From Streptomyces cellostaticus (GTDB taxonomy: Bacteria > Actinomycetota > Actinomycetes > Streptomycetales > Streptomycetaceae): 64,000 bases of DNA. The notes under the pieces are model-generated. The model did not search any database, had not been told where the DNA came from, and was given only the letters and a program-made list of their open reading frames with translations. Both the position numbers and the translations under genes were made by a program. The stretch lies in NCBI RefSeq assembly GCF_001513965.1, contig NZ_KQ948027.1, forward strand, positions 45,601 through 109,600. Reading direction: 5' to 3'. Positions 34,985-44,063 of the stretch are shown here, piece by piece. Within the stretch, counting starts at the first letter, position 1; the number at the start of each line of letters is the position of its first letter.

Positions 34985-37915
34985 ATGCGAGCACCGGTGC
35001 AGAAGAAGCGGCCTCGGCGCACAGGCAGGCAGACGACCCCCGAGGGGGCCGCCGAGCAGACCCCCGTGGGCACCGGCCGCCCCACCCATGTGCGCACCCG
35101 GCTGATCGTCGCCGTGGCCGTGGTGGCCGCCGCCATCGCCGGAGCGGGGGCACCCGCGCTGCTCACCGCCTCCCAGGATCTCAACGACTCCCAGGACCTG
35201 GTGACGCTGGCCGCCCGCACCCAGGACGCCCTCGCGCTCGCCCACTCGCTGGCCGACGAACGCGACGAGGTCACCTCCTACATCGCCGCGGGCCGCCCCA
35301 AGTCCAAGGCGCCCTCCGAGGACCGCGGCGCCCGCGTCGACCGCCAGGTCGAGGACCTGCGCGCCGACACCGACACCCCGGCCTCGCTGCGCGCCGACCT
35401 CGACGGGATCGCGGCCGTCCGCCGCGCCGCCCTCACCGGCAAGGCGAACGCGCTCCAGGCCCACCAGGCCTACTCCGCCACCATCACCGAGCTGCACCGG
35501 CTCGCCGACGACCTGGCCGAGCAGCTGCCCCCGCGGGCCGGCTCCGGCGCCTACGCGCTCGCCGAACTGGACTCCGCCGTCCAGCAGTCCGCCGCCGCCC
35601 GCGGCCTGCTGCTGGCCGCGCTCAACATCCCGTCCACCACCCAGACCGTGATCAACCCGGCCACCGGTCTGTCCGGCACGACCACCACCACGACCGAGGC
35701 GGACCGCAAACAGCGCGACGCGCTCACCGCCGCCGCCCAGCAGGCCCGTCTGCGCGCCGACGCGGCCCTGGCCGGCTTCCGGGACACGGCCCCCAAGGCG
35801 GCGGTGGACTCGTACGACTCCACGGTCACCGGCCCCGAGGTCAACTCCGCCGAGAAGTACCTGGCCACCCTCACCGCCCAGCCGACGTTCACCGGCAGCG
35901 AGCCGGCCACCGGCACCAAGAAGCTGGACGCGGCCCTGTCCGCCCGCGTGGACCTCATGCGGGGCGCGGAGGCGGCCCTCTACGACCACCGCACCAAGGA
36001 CCTCGCGAAGCTCCGGGACGACGACGTCACCGCCCTGGAGATCCGGATCGCCGTCCTCGGCGCCCTGATGCTGGTCGCCGTGGGCATCGCCACCGCCATG
36101 GCCCGCACCCTCACCCGCCCCCTGTCGGTCCTGCGCCGCGGCTCGGCCCGCCTGGCGGACTCCGAGGACCCGACGACCCAGGAACCGATCGCCTTCACCG
36201 GCCGCAACGACGAGTTCGCCCAGGTCGTCCGCTCGGTCAACGCCCTGCACACGCACGCGGTCGCCCTGCGCGAGCAGACCGTCGCCGCGCACGAGCGGGT
36301 CACCACCCTGGAGACCGACCGCAAGCACCTGGTCGGCCAGCGGCAGAAGATGGCCGACGCCCGCGAGGAACTGCGCGCCGAACTCACCGAGTCGGCCGCC
36401 CAGCTGGAGCGGCTGCGCACCAGCATCGGCGGTACGTTCGTCAACCTCGCGCTGCGCACCCTGGGCCTGGTCGAGCGCCAACTGGCCGTCATCGAGGGCC
36501 TGGAGGAGCGCGAGCAGGACCCCGAGCGCCTCGCCACTCTCTTCAAACTGGACCACTTCGCCACGGTCATGCGCCGCCACAGCGAGAACCTCCTGGTCCT
36601 CGCCGGCACCGAGCACGTCCAGCAGCACCACGGCCCGGTCCCGCTGGTCGACGTGGTCCGCGCGGCGGTCAGCGAGATCGAACGCTACGAGCGTGTCCGC
36701 ATCGCCGCGCTTCCCCCGCACGCGCACGTGGCGGGCTTCGCGGCAGACGACCTCTCCCACCTCCTCGCCGAACTCATGGAGAACGCCACCTCCTTCTCCC
36801 CGCCGGACCTGCCGGTGGAGGTCTCCGGCTGGCTGCTGGAGAGCGGCGAGGTGATGCTGTCGGTCCAGGACGAGGGCATCGGCATGGCGGCGGACCGCCT
36901 CGACCGCCTCAACGCCCGCCTGACCGCATTCGATCCGGAATCGCCGTACGACCAGGAGGGCGAGTCCGGCCTGGGCCTCGGCCTGTACGTCGTGGCCCGC
37001 CTGGCCCACCGCCACGGCGTCCGCGTCCAACTGCGCGAACAGAAGCAGGGCGGGGTGGCGGCGGTCGTCGTCCTCCCCCAGCCCCTCCTCACCGACACCG
37101 CACCTGCCACCCCCCTCTCCGACACCACCCAGACCATCTCCTTCCCCGGCGCCGACGCCGAGGCCAACTCCAACGTCCTCCACCCCCGCCCGAAGCACCA
37201 GGACCCCCTGGTGGCCCTGGCAGAACAGACGGCCCGCGAGGCGGAGAGCACGGCCCACGAGGCGGAGCAGGCCGTCCCTGAGCCCGGGACTGTCGCGCCG
37301 CAGGCTGGGGCGGGTGTGTCTGGGCTGGAGCCCGCGAGCGCCGCGCCGCGCGCCGAGGCAGGCGTCGTCGCCCAGGAGTCCGGGAGTGCCGGGACACAGG
37401 CAGAGGTGGACGCCGCCGGGCTGGAGCTCGAAGGCGCCGAGGCGAGTGCGGGCGAGTCGGAGTCCGGGAATGCCGAGACGCACGTACGGGCGGAGTCGGC
37501 GGAGCTGGGCGTGGTGGAGTCGTCGGCTCGGGTGAAGGAGCCGGTGGAGACCTTCGCCGAGATGACGATGGAGCTGCTGCTCCCGGACCTCGCGGCCGCC
37601 GACGGCGAGGAGCTCCCACAGGGGCCACCCGCACTCGACGACGAGAGTGGTACGGGTCGTGCGGGTGGGAACGAAGACGCCGAAGGCGAAGCCGAGGCGG
37701 TCACCAGCAAGGGCCTCCCCAAGCGCACACCCAAGATCACCGCGCCTGCATCTCCGCCCCGCCAGCGCAGCGCAAGCGTGGACGCCGAAGCCCTCCGCCG
37801 CAGGCTGGGCGGCTTCCGCCAAGGAGCCCAGGCCGGCTACCGGGAGGTAGAGGCAGAGATCACAGCACGCACCCAACAAGCCACGGGGGGAACAGCCGAG
37901 GAGGCAAGCAGTTGA
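34985..37915 (+). CDS. cvnA: Conservon sensor kinase-like protein CvnA
   Basis: 976 residues from the ATG at 34985. Membrane span at about 37-57, an external nitrate/nitrite-sensor (NIT)-type helical domain at about 60-340, second span at about 355-375, HAMP (RTLTRPLSVLRRGSARL), then an ATPase domain with LLAELMENATSFSPP near 593, DEGIGM and ESGLGLGLYVVARLAHRHG near 662. A phospho-accepting His motif is not evident, as in other CvnA proteins. Residues about 700-976 are an acidic, Ala/Glu-rich low-complexity tail. In conservons CvnA forms a G-protein-coupled-receptor-like complex with CvnB-D at the membrane (established for Cvn9). Confidence 0.94.
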   Translation: MRAPVQKKRPRRTGRQTTPEGAAEQTPVGTGRPTHVRTRLIVAVAVVAAAIAGAGAPALLTASQDLNDSQDLVTLAARTQDALALAHSLADERDEVTSYIAAGRPKSKAPSEDRGARVDRQVEDLRADTDTPASLRADLDGIAAVRRAALTGKANALQAHQAYSATITELHRLADDLAEQLPPRAGSGAYALAELDSAVQQSAAARGLLLAALNIPSTTQTVINPATGLSGTTTTTTEADRKQRDALTAAAQQARLRADAALAGFRDTAPKAAVDSYDSTVTGPEVNSAEKYLATLTAQPTFTGSEPATGTKKLDAALSARVDLMRGAEAALYDHRTKDLAKLRDDDVTALEIRIAVLGALMLVAVGIATAMARTLTRPLSVLRRGSARLADSEDPTTQEPIAFTGRNDEFAQVVRSVNALHTHAVALREQTVAAHERVTTLETDRKHLVGQRQKMADAREELRAELTESAAQLERLRTSIGGTFVNLALRTLGLVERQLAVIEGLEEREQDPERLATLFKLDHFATVMRRHSENLLVLAGTEHVQQHHGPVPLVDVVRAAVSEIERYERVRIAALPPHAHVAGFAADDLSHLLAELMENATSFSPPDLPVEVSGWLLESGEVMLSVQDEGIGMAADRLDRLNARLTAFDPESPYDQEGESGLGLGLYVVARLAHRHGVRVQLREQKQGGVAAVVVLPQPLLTDTAPATPLSDTTQTISFPGADAEANSNVLHPRPKHQDPLVALAEQTAREAESTAHEAEQAVPEPGTVAPQAGAGVSGLEPASAAPRAEAGVVAQESGSAGTQAEVDAAGLELEGAEASAGESESGNAETHVRAESAELGVVESSARVKEPVETFAEMTMELLLPDLAAADGEELPQGPPALDDESGTGRAGGNEDAEGEAEAVTSKGLPKRTPKITAPASPPRQRSASVDAEALRRRLGGFRQGAQAGYREVEAEITARTQQATGGTAEEASS

Positions 37916-38409
37916 CCGCGCCCAGTACCTACGGCCTGAGCAGCGAAGCCCGCAATCTGCACTGGTTGCTGACCAACCTGGTCGAGGAAGTACCCGGCAT
38001 CCAGTCCGTCGCAGTCGTCTCCTCCGACGGCCTGCTCCTGCTCTCCTCCGACCCCCGGCGCACCGCCGAATCCCGCACCAGGCGCCGGCCGAAGGGCCCC
38101 CGAGGCTCCTCCGCCGACCTGGCCACCATCGTCTCCGGCATCGGCAGCCTCACCGTCGGCGCCGCCAGACTGCTGGAGTTCGGCGGGGTCAAGCACACGA
38201 TGATCGCGATGGACGAGGGCAGCCTCTTCGTGATGTCGATCAGCGACGGCTCACTGCTCGGCGTACACGGCTCCGCGGAGTGCGACATGAGCGTGGTGGC
38301 CTACCACATGGCACTCTTCGTCGGCCGCGCCGGCCACGTCCTGACCCCGGAACTCCGCAGTGAGCTACGGAAATCCCTGGAGGCCGAGTCGACCGGGAGC
38401 GCCCGATGA
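37912..38409 (+). CDS. cvnB: Roadblock/LC7 protein CvnB
   Basis: 165 residues from a TTG whose first bases overlap the cvnA stop (TTGA), with GAGGAGG upstream. Roadblock fold: NLHWLLTNLVEEVPGIQSVAVVSSDGLLLLSS and LEFGGVKHTMIAMDEGSLFVMSIS. Roadblock proteins bind and regulate small GTPases; here the partner is CvnD. An Arg-rich insert (RRTAESRTRRRPKG) lies between strands. Overlaps cvnC by 4 bp. Confidence 0.94.
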   Translation: MTAPSTYGLSSEARNLHWLLTNLVEEVPGIQSVAVVSSDGLLLLSSDPRRTAESRTRRRPKGPRGSSADLATIVSGIGSLTVGAARLLEFGGVKHTMIAMDEGSLFVMSISDGSLLGVHGSAECDMSVVAYHMALFVGRAGHVLTPELRSELRKSLEAESTGSAR

Positions 38410-38822
38410 GCGGCACGGCCAAGAAGCAGCAGCTCCCCGTCCGCGGCGGCGACCGCAAGCCCGCCCGCGTCCGCCCCTACTCGCTCACCGGCGGCCGTAC
38501 CCGCTTCGGCCATGTCCTGCTGGTGGAAACCTTCGTGGCCGCCCTTGACGCCCCCGAGCAGCGCAAGGAACTGCCGAAAGGTTCCCTCACCACCCGGGTC
38601 ATGCCGGAGGTGCGGGCCATAGTCGAACTGTGCCGCCGTATGCGCACGGTGGCCGAGATAGCCGCGCTGCTGAGGATGCCGCTCGGGGTGGTCCGCGTCC
38701 TGCTGAGCGACCTCGCGGACCAGGGAAAGATCCGTGTGTACGGCACCGGAACCGGTCACGGCACCGGCCGCCCGGACCGCGCTCTGCTGGAAAGGGTGCT
38801 GAGTGGACTCCACCGTCTCTGA
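38406..38822 (+). CDS. cvnC: DUF742 protein CvnC
   Basis: 138 residues. DUF742 family signature RVRPYSLTGGRTRFG at about 20-34 and a winged-helix-like region ELCRRMRTVAEIAALLRMPLGVVRVLLSDLA at about 75-105. Third component of the conservon. ATGA overlap with cvnB and 20-bp overlap with cvnD. Confidence 0.93.
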   Translation: MSGTAKKQQLPVRGGDRKPARVRPYSLTGGRTRFGHVLLVETFVAALDAPEQRKELPKGSLTTRVMPEVRAIVELCRRMRTVAEIAALLRMPLGVVRVLLSDLADQGKIRVYGTGTGHGTGRPDRALLERVLSGLHRL

Positions 38823-39465
38823 CGCCACCGGCGTCACCCCCCTCGTTGCCGGTTTCGCAGAGCCCGACGAGGACCTGAAGGCCTGGCAGAGGGAGCGCGA
38901 CCGGGCCCCCGTCGCCACCAAGATCGTGGTCGCGGGCGGGTTCGGCGTCGGCAAGACCACCCTGGTCACGACCGTCTCGGAGATCACGCCACTGCAGACC
39001 GAGGCGCTGATGACCGAGGCGAGCGAGGGCACCGACGACCTCTCCGCCACGCCGGGCAAACTGACCACCACGGTGGCCATGGACTACGGCCGCATCACGC
39101 TCGACGACGACCTGGTGCTCTATCTGTTCGGCACGCCGGGCCAGCAGCGGTTCTGGTTCATGTGGGACGACCTGGTGCGTGGCGCGATCGGCGCCGTCGT
39201 CCTGGCCGACACCCGCCGTCTGAAGGACTGTTTCCCCGCACTGGACTACTTCGAGAGCTGCGGGCTGCCGTACGTCGTCGCGGTCAACCACTTCGACGAC
39301 AGCGAGCTGTTCGAGCCGGAGGACGTGCGCGAGGCGCTGACCATCCCCCCGCACATTCCAGTCATGATCATGGACGCGCGGCGCCGGATCTCGGTGATCG
39401 AGACCCTCCTGGCCCTGGTGGGTCACGCGCTGGACGAAACCCCCGAGCAGTCCCCAGCCCCGTAG
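38803..39465 (+). CDS. cvnD: Small GTPase CvnD
   Basis: 220 residues from a GTG inside the end of cvnC. P-loop VVAGGFGVGKTTLVTTV at about 43-59, switch region ATPGKLTTTVAMDYG, G3 motif LFGTPGQQRFWFMW and base-recognition region VVAVNHFDD. It is the G-protein of the conservon, expected to cycle between CvnA-bound and free states at the membrane. Confidence 0.95.
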   Translation: MDSTVSDATGVTPLVAGFAEPDEDLKAWQRERDRAPVATKIVVAGGFGVGKTTLVTTVSEITPLQTEALMTEASEGTDDLSATPGKLTTTVAMDYGRITLDDDLVLYLFGTPGQQRFWFMWDDLVRGAIGAVVLADTRRLKDCFPALDYFESCGLPYVVAVNHFDDSELFEPEDVREALTIPPHIPVMIMDARRRISVIETLLALVGHALDETPEQSPAP

Positions 39466-39478
39466 GAGAACCACCCGC

Positions 39479-40726
39479 ATGCGGAAGATACTCGTCGTCG
39501 GAGCCGGCCAGTCCGGACTCCAGCTCGCCCTCGGCCTGCAGTCGCACGGCTACGAGGTCACCCTGATGTCGAACCGGACCGCGGACGAGATCCGCTCCGG
39601 CCGGGTCATGTCGACGCAGTGCATGTTCGACACGGCACTGCAGCACGAGCGCGATCTCCAGCTGAACTTCTGGGAGTCCCAGGCCCCGAAGATCGAAGGA
39701 CTCGGCGTCTCGGTCGCCGCCCCCGGCTCCTTCGACCCGGGCCCCTCCCAGCGTGCGATCGACTGGGTGGGCAGGCTCGACGGGTACGCGCAGTCGGTCG
39801 ACCAGCGGGTGAAGATGGCCGGCTGGATGGAGACCTTCGCCCAGCGCGGCGGCCAGCTGGTCGTCCACGGCGCGGCGGTCGGCGACCTCGACTACTTCTC
39901 CCGCACCTACGACCTCGTCCTGGTCGCGGCGGGCAAGGGCGAGCTGGTGTCGATGTTCGCCCGCGACCCGGAGCGCTCCCCGTACGCCGAGCCGCAGCGC
40001 GCCCTCGCGGTGGCCTACGTGCACGGACTCGGCCCGCGCGCAGAGCACCCGGACTTCCACGCGGTGCGCTGCAACCTGGTGCCGGGCGTCGGCGAGCTGT
40101 TCATCATGCCGACCCTCACCACCTCCGGCCCCGCCGACATCCTCTTCTGGGAGGGCATACCCGGCGGCCCGCTCGACGTCTTCAACGGCGTCAAGGACCC
40201 GGCGGAGCACCTCTCCCTGACCCTGGAACTCATGGAGAAGTTCACTCCCTGGGAGTACGAGCGGGCCACGAAGGTCGAACTGACGGACGCCGGTGGCACC
40301 TTGGCCGGCCGTTACGCCCCGACCGTGCGGAACCCTGTCGGGCGACTTCCGGGTGGTGGTCTGGTGCTCGGAGTGGCCGATGTGGTCGTGGCCAACGACC
40401 CGATCACCGGGCAGGGCTCCAACTCCGCGTCCAAGTGCGCGGCGGCGTACCTCGCGTCGATCATCGAGCGGGAGGACAAGCCGTTCGACGAGGAGTGGAT
40501 GCGCAGTACGTTCGACCGCTACTGGGCTACGGCGCAGCATGTCACCAAGTGGACGAATGCGATGCTGGCGCCGCCGCCGGAGCACATCCTGAACCTCATC
40601 GGTGCGGCGGGGCAGTTGCCGGCTGTGGCTGATCGTTTCGCCAACGGGTTCAACGACCCGGCCGACTTCGAGAACTTCTTCTACGACCCCGAGAAGACTC
40701 AGGCTTACTTGGCTTCCATGGCCTGA
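39479..40726 (+). CDS. Styrene monooxygenase-like FAD-dependent oxygenase
   Basis: 415 residues, 13 bp after cvnD, so likely in the same operon. FAD-binding ILVVGAGQSGLQLALGL at residues 3-19, the StyA-type WESQAPKIEGLGVSV and IDWVGRLDGYAQSVDQRVKM segments, and a second dinucleotide region GVADVVVANDPITGQGSN. StyA enzymes use FADH2 supplied by a separate reductase (StyB) to epoxidise or S-oxidise small molecules; no reductase gene is nearby. Conservons often end with cytochrome P450 genes; here the redox enzyme is a flavoprotein instead. Substrate unknown. Its 3' end overlaps the convergent NlpC gene by 22 bp. Confidence 0.88.
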   Translation: MRKILVVGAGQSGLQLALGLQSHGYEVTLMSNRTADEIRSGRVMSTQCMFDTALQHERDLQLNFWESQAPKIEGLGVSVAAPGSFDPGPSQRAIDWVGRLDGYAQSVDQRVKMAGWMETFAQRGGQLVVHGAAVGDLDYFSRTYDLVLVAAGKGELVSMFARDPERSPYAEPQRALAVAYVHGLGPRAEHPDFHAVRCNLVPGVGELFIMPTLTTSGPADILFWEGIPGGPLDVFNGVKDPAEHLSLTLELMEKFTPWEYERATKVELTDAGGTLAGRYAPTVRNPVGRLPGGGLVLGVADVVVANDPITGQGSNSASKCAAAYLASIIEREDKPFDEEWMRSTFDRYWATAQHVTKWTNAMLAPPPEHILNLIGAAGQLPAVADRFANGFNDPADFENFFYDPEKTQAYLASMA

Positions 40727-41832
40727 TCGCCGTTGGGGCGGGGGGTTTCCGGCGGCTGCTGGTCCGTTGTGGCTTGTCGCGCAGTTCCCCGCGCCCCCAG
40801 GGGGTCGTCCGGGCGTACTGCGCCAAGTACCGGATAGGAAGCCACCGGCGAGAGCTTCACCTTCTCGCCCGGTCTGGGTGCTTGTACGACCTCTCCGTCC
40901 CCTACGTACATCGCCACGTGGGTCGCCTCGGGGAAGTAGACGACCAGGTCGCCGGGGCGGAGCTCCGCCAGCGGGATCCTCTTCAGCCGGGACCACTGTT
41001 CCTGGCTGGTGCGGGGGATCCGGGTGCCCGCGTGGTCCCAGGCCTGGGAGGTCAGGCCCGAGCAGTCGTAGGAAGCGGGGCCCTGCGCTCCCCACTGGTA
41101 CGGCTTGCCGATCTGGTCCAGGGCGTAGCGGACCGCCTCGTTCCCCTCGGCGGACGGAGGCCGGGCCTCGTCGCCGAGGGTGCCCGAGGCCGTGAGCTTC
41201 TGCTGGGCGTCGGCGACCCCCTGCTGCTCCAGCCCGGCCACCGCGCTCAGCTGCTGCGGAGTGAGGCCGGCGAGGAGCCGTTCGACGTCGGTGAGCTTGG
41301 CCGTCACGTCGTCGCGCTCCTGCTTCTGCCGGTCGGCGAGGCCGAGCTGGGTGTCCAGGGCCTTGCGGGCCGCTCTGGCCAGCGCGTCCTTCTTCTTCTC
41401 CGCGCCGGTCAGCCGGGTCACCGTCCGGACGCGCTCGCGGGCCAGCTGTCCGATGACATGGCTCTCGTCCAGCGCGTGCTGCGGGTCGCGGGCGAGGAGC
41501 AGCCGGAGGTAGGGGGAGAAGTCGGTGCTGTTCTGATACTGCTGCCGGGCCAGGCGCCCGGCGTTGATCCGGCTGCCTTGCAGGGCGAGCCGGGCTTGGG
41601 CCAGTTCGGCGTCGACGCGGGCCACCGCGGCCTGCTGGAGCTTGAGCTTCTCCGCGGTGGCGTTGTAGGTCTCGGTGGCCTGCTCGGCCTGCCGGTACAG
41701 CTGCTGAAGGTCCGTCAGCAGCTGGGCGACGGACCGCTGCGGGTCGGGCGCGGCCGCTGCGGGTACGGGCGCGAGGACGGCCTGGGCCGCCGCCGTGGCC
41801 GTGCACGCCAGGCGCAGAAATACTCCTGACAC
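40705..41832 (-). CDS. Secreted NlpC/P60 peptidoglycan hydrolase
   Basis: 375 residues from a GTG with CGGAGG upstream. Signal peptide ends near AAAAPDP. Residues about 35-215 are coiled coil, and about 235-345 the NlpC/P60 domain with Cys257 (SYDCSGLTSQAW), His305 (ATHVAMYVGDG) and the third polar residue downstream. It should cut peptide stems of peptidoglycan (D-Glu-meso-DAP bond, family knowledge). The last about 30 residues are Pro/Gln-rich and are encoded by a copy of a dispersed intergenic repeat, so the C-terminus appears to have been extended or replaced. Confidence 0.93.
   Translation of the reverse strand: MSGVFLRLACTATAAAQAVLAPVPAAAAPDPQRSVAQLLTDLQQLYRQAEQATETYNATAEKLKLQQAAVARVDAELAQARLALQGSRINAGRLARQQYQNSTDFSPYLRLLLARDPQHALDESHVIGQLARERVRTVTRLTGAEKKKDALARAARKALDTQLGLADRQKQERDDVTAKLTDVERLLAGLTPQQLSAVAGLEQQGVADAQQKLTASGTLGDEARPPSAEGNEAVRYALDQIGKPYQWGAQGPASYDCSGLTSQAWDHAGTRIPRTSQEQWSRLKRIPLAELRPGDLVVYFPEATHVAMYVGDGEVVQAPRPGEKVKLSPVASYPVLGAVRPDDPLGARGTARQATTDQQPPETPRPNGDQAMEAK
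40747..40810 (-). repeat. Dispersed Streptomyces intergenic repeat, copy inside a gene end
   Basis: The sequence GCGCGGGGAACTGCGCGAC (minus strand), followed by AGCCAC, matches the same repeat family as 50826 and 23518. It forms the last codons of the NlpC gene and lies next to the end of the convergent monooxygenase gene. Confidence 0.65.
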
Positions 41833-41944
41833 GTCATCACCTCCGGTGCGGAGCGGGCGGGCCTTCCGCCCGCTTCCGCACCGTGATAATCAGACGTGTT
41901 CGCGCGGTGCACGGAGCATCTGTGCGCCGTTCGGCGCAGCCATC

Positions 41945-42268
41945 TCACCCGGTCGGGTCACCCGGCTTGCCGGATGTCGTATTGTCCGGCTTGGACCAGG
42001 GCCACCTGACGCGGCTGCCGCCCTGGTCGCCGGCGGGCTCGTACTGGTACTTCCACCCCTGGATCAGACCCAGCCGCTTGCTGTGTCCGCGCGGCACCCG
42101 GTGGTAGACGAGCACCGTGGGCGGGCCGCCGTCGGGGTCCGGGACGGGAATGCGGTACGTCTTCGGGGGGTGCCCGGTGGGGCCGACCATGACCGGCAGT
42201 ACGCGCCCGTCCATGGGGCCGCCCTCGAAGGGGGTGTCCTGACTCTTCACCGCTTCAGTCTCGGCCAT
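41945..42268 (-). CDS. Conserved hypothetical protein
   Basis: 107 residues. MAETEAVKSQDTPFEGGPMDG start, then LPVMVGPTGHPPKTYRIPVPDP and VLVYHRVPRGHSKRLGLIQGWKY, with a basic, unstructured end. This beta-rich small protein looks familiar from Streptomyces but has no known role. The start overlaps the 3' end of the upstream tetR gene by 14 bp, so both are probably one transcript. Confidence 0.7.
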   Translation of the reverse strand: MAETEAVKSQDTPFEGGPMDGRVLPVMVGPTGHPPKTYRIPVPDPDGGPPTVLVYHRVPRGHSKRLGLIQGWKYQYEPAGDQGGSRVRWPWSKPDNTTSGKPGDPTG

Positions 42269-42911
42269 CGTCGGCGAGCGCGCCGACGACGGCGGCCGTC
42301 TGCGGGTCGCGGGCGGCGGTGACGGTGAGGACGGCCACGAACTGCTCGACCAGCCAGTCGCGCAGCTCCTGCACCGGGGGCTGCTTGTCCTCGTCCAGCC
42401 AGATCAGGGAGGCCGCCTCGACGGCCGTGATCCAGGTCCGTACGGTCATGCGCAGCCGCGGGCCGGGGTCGGTGACACCGAGGTGGCGGTAGATGTGCTC
42501 GGCGGCGGCCCGGCGGACCCCGTCCACGATGGCCGTGGTCCGCGAGGTCTCCACCACGCTGCCGCCCTGGAGCAGCGCGCTGAAGCCGGTGTCGTGCCCG
42601 TCGACGAAGCTCAGATAGCGGTCCAGGGCGCGGGACAGGCGGGGCAGCAGGGCGCCTTCGAGGGGCTCGTCGAAGCAGTGCTGCAGCTCCTCGGCGGCGG
42701 AGCGCAGCGCGGCCTCGTACAGCTGCTGCTTGCCGCCCGGGAAGTACCGGTACACCAGCGGACGGGAGACCCCGGCCGCCTCCGCCACGTCGTCCAGCGA
42801 CACGTCCTCGGGGGCGCGGTGTGCAAAGAGGGTCAGGGCGGCGGTGAGCAGCTGGCTTCGTCGCTCCTCGACACTCAGTCGGCGGTAGGCGGGGGTGGGG
42901 GCCGGGGTCAT
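42255..42911 (-). CDS. TetR family transcriptional regulator
   Basis: 218 residues from the ATG at 42911. N-terminal DNA-binding domain: RRSQLLTAALTLFAHRAPEDVSLDDVAEAAGVSRPLVYRYFPGGKQ is spread over residues 15-60; the C-terminal ligand domain is helical. No adjacent efflux or enzyme gene suggests the ligand. It overlaps the hypothetical gene downstream. Confidence 0.92.
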   Translation of the reverse strand: MTPAPTPAYRRLSVEERRSQLLTAALTLFAHRAPEDVSLDDVAEAAGVSRPLVYRYFPGGKQQLYEAALRSAAEELQHCFDEPLEGALLPRLSRALDRYLSFVDGHDTGFSALLQGGSVVETSRTTAIVDGVRRAAAEHIYRHLGVTDPGPRLRMTVRTWITAVEAASLIWLDEDKQPPVQELRDWLVEQFVAVLTVTAARDPQTAAVVGALADDGRD

Positions 42912-43184
42912 GACCGGCAGCCTAATCGGCGTGAGGGCGCGGGGGGTGCAGGCGCCCGTAGGCCCAGGTCGAAGGCGCACCGGATGCCCACAACAGGCGA
43001 TCTTGGTCATCGAAAACAAGCCATGCTGCGCGCGTCGCCCCGCGCGGGTTGCGCCGGTTGCGTGCCGCAAGATCGTGGGAGCCCGCCTCTACGTGAACAT
43101 GCTGGAAAAGGCGCTGCAGTAGAAGACCGGGGCTTGAGTACGCGTACTCAGGCCCCGGCCGCCGTGAAGAGAAACGATGCTGTC
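42912..43184. other. Gene-free region with long palindrome
   Basis: 273 bp between tetR and a divergent membrane gene. Its main feature is the 32-bp palindrome at 43127-43158 with 16-bp arms (left CCGGGGCTTGAGTACG), one mismatch and no loop, 27 bp before the membrane-protein ATG. It may be an operator or attenuator. No promoter was recognised. Confidence 0.6.
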
Positions 43185-43664
43185 ATGAACACTCCTTCTG
43201 CGCAGCGCCACGACGAGCGTGCTGCGCCTTCCGGTGGAGGACTGGCCACGCGCGTCCTGGGTGCTGCCGGAACCGGTGCCGCTCTCACCTGCCTGTCGCT
43301 CGGGCTGGTGGACTCGGCGAACCGCTACGACAGCCGCACCTGCGCCAACGCACCGGACTTCTGCATGACGGTGTGGCCGGCCGTCTCGCTCCCCGTCGCG
43401 TTCGCCATCGCGCTCGTCGGGCTGGTCGTGGCGTATCGGCTTCTGGGCATCCGCCCCCGGCTGGCGGTGATCCCGCCGACGCTCCTGCTGGCGCCGTTCC
43501 CGCTGGACGCCGCGGAGTCGGTGGCCGGTCTGTGGCCGGCCACCGTCGCGGGAGCGGTGTGGGCCGCCGCGCTGGCGCTGACGGTATGGCGTCCCTACCG
43601 GATCCTGGGACTGTCCGCCGCGGCCGCGCTGCTCCTCGGCTCCTTCGTCGTTGTGTACCGGTAG
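43185..43664 (+). CDS. Small polytopic membrane protein
   Basis: 159 residues; four membrane spans at about 22-40, 62-86, 92-110 and 118-157 (the last possibly two). Between spans 1 and 2 lies a loop with two cysteines (YDSRTCANAPDFCMTV). No family recognised. Start at 43185 chosen; an in-frame GTG at 43164 is possible. Confidence 0.7.
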   Translation: MNTPSAQRHDERAAPSGGGLATRVLGAAGTGAALTCLSLGLVDSANRYDSRTCANAPDFCMTVWPAVSLPVAFAIALVGLVVAYRLLGIRPRLAVIPPTLLLAPFPLDAAESVAGLWPATVAGAVWAAALALTVWRPYRILGLSAAAALLLGSFVVVYR

Positions 43665-43943
43665 GGGCCTGATTTCGGTCAACTGCGGTCGGTAGCGAAT
43701 GTTTTGCGCCAGCGGGAGTGAAGAGCGAACTAAGGTGACCCTGCACGCGACGGATCTTGACCAATCCATCGCCGTGCACGCCAGTCAGCAGGCGACCGGG
43801 GGAACAGTGTCGCCACGGGGGAGAGATACATCGTCATGCCGCGATGCCGCTCATGTGTGCGTGTCTTTTTGTCGTCGTGCTCCAGGAGCCGTTGACACGC
43901 CGAGGTCCGGCTGCGCGGCGGCTTCGACGGCTTCGCCAGGACA

Positions 43944-44063
43944 GTGACCCCCCTCCTCGCCAGACAGGGCGTCAGCCTCGCTCAGGGCTGTGTGCTGAAC
44001 GTGTACGGCCCTGGCGGGACCACGTTGCACCACTACGACACCACTGTGGAGAAAACCTCTTGA
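43944..44063 (+). CDS. Possible 39-residue peptide coupled to the next gene
   Basis: A GTG-started frame (43944) encodes TPLLARQGVSLAQGCVLNVY then GPGGTTLHHYDTTVEKTS and ends in TGATG, overlapping the next ATG by one base. The same frame is open back to 43896 without a start. It may be a real leader peptide, or the tail of a degraded gene. Low certainty. Confidence 0.3.
   Translation: MTPLLARQGVSLAQGCVLNVYGPGGTTLHHYDTTVEKTS

Noticed and set aside
43699..43947. 82-codon frame between the membrane gene and the I36 gene
   Set aside because: No ribosome site, no motif, and codon positions lack the local GC3 bias.
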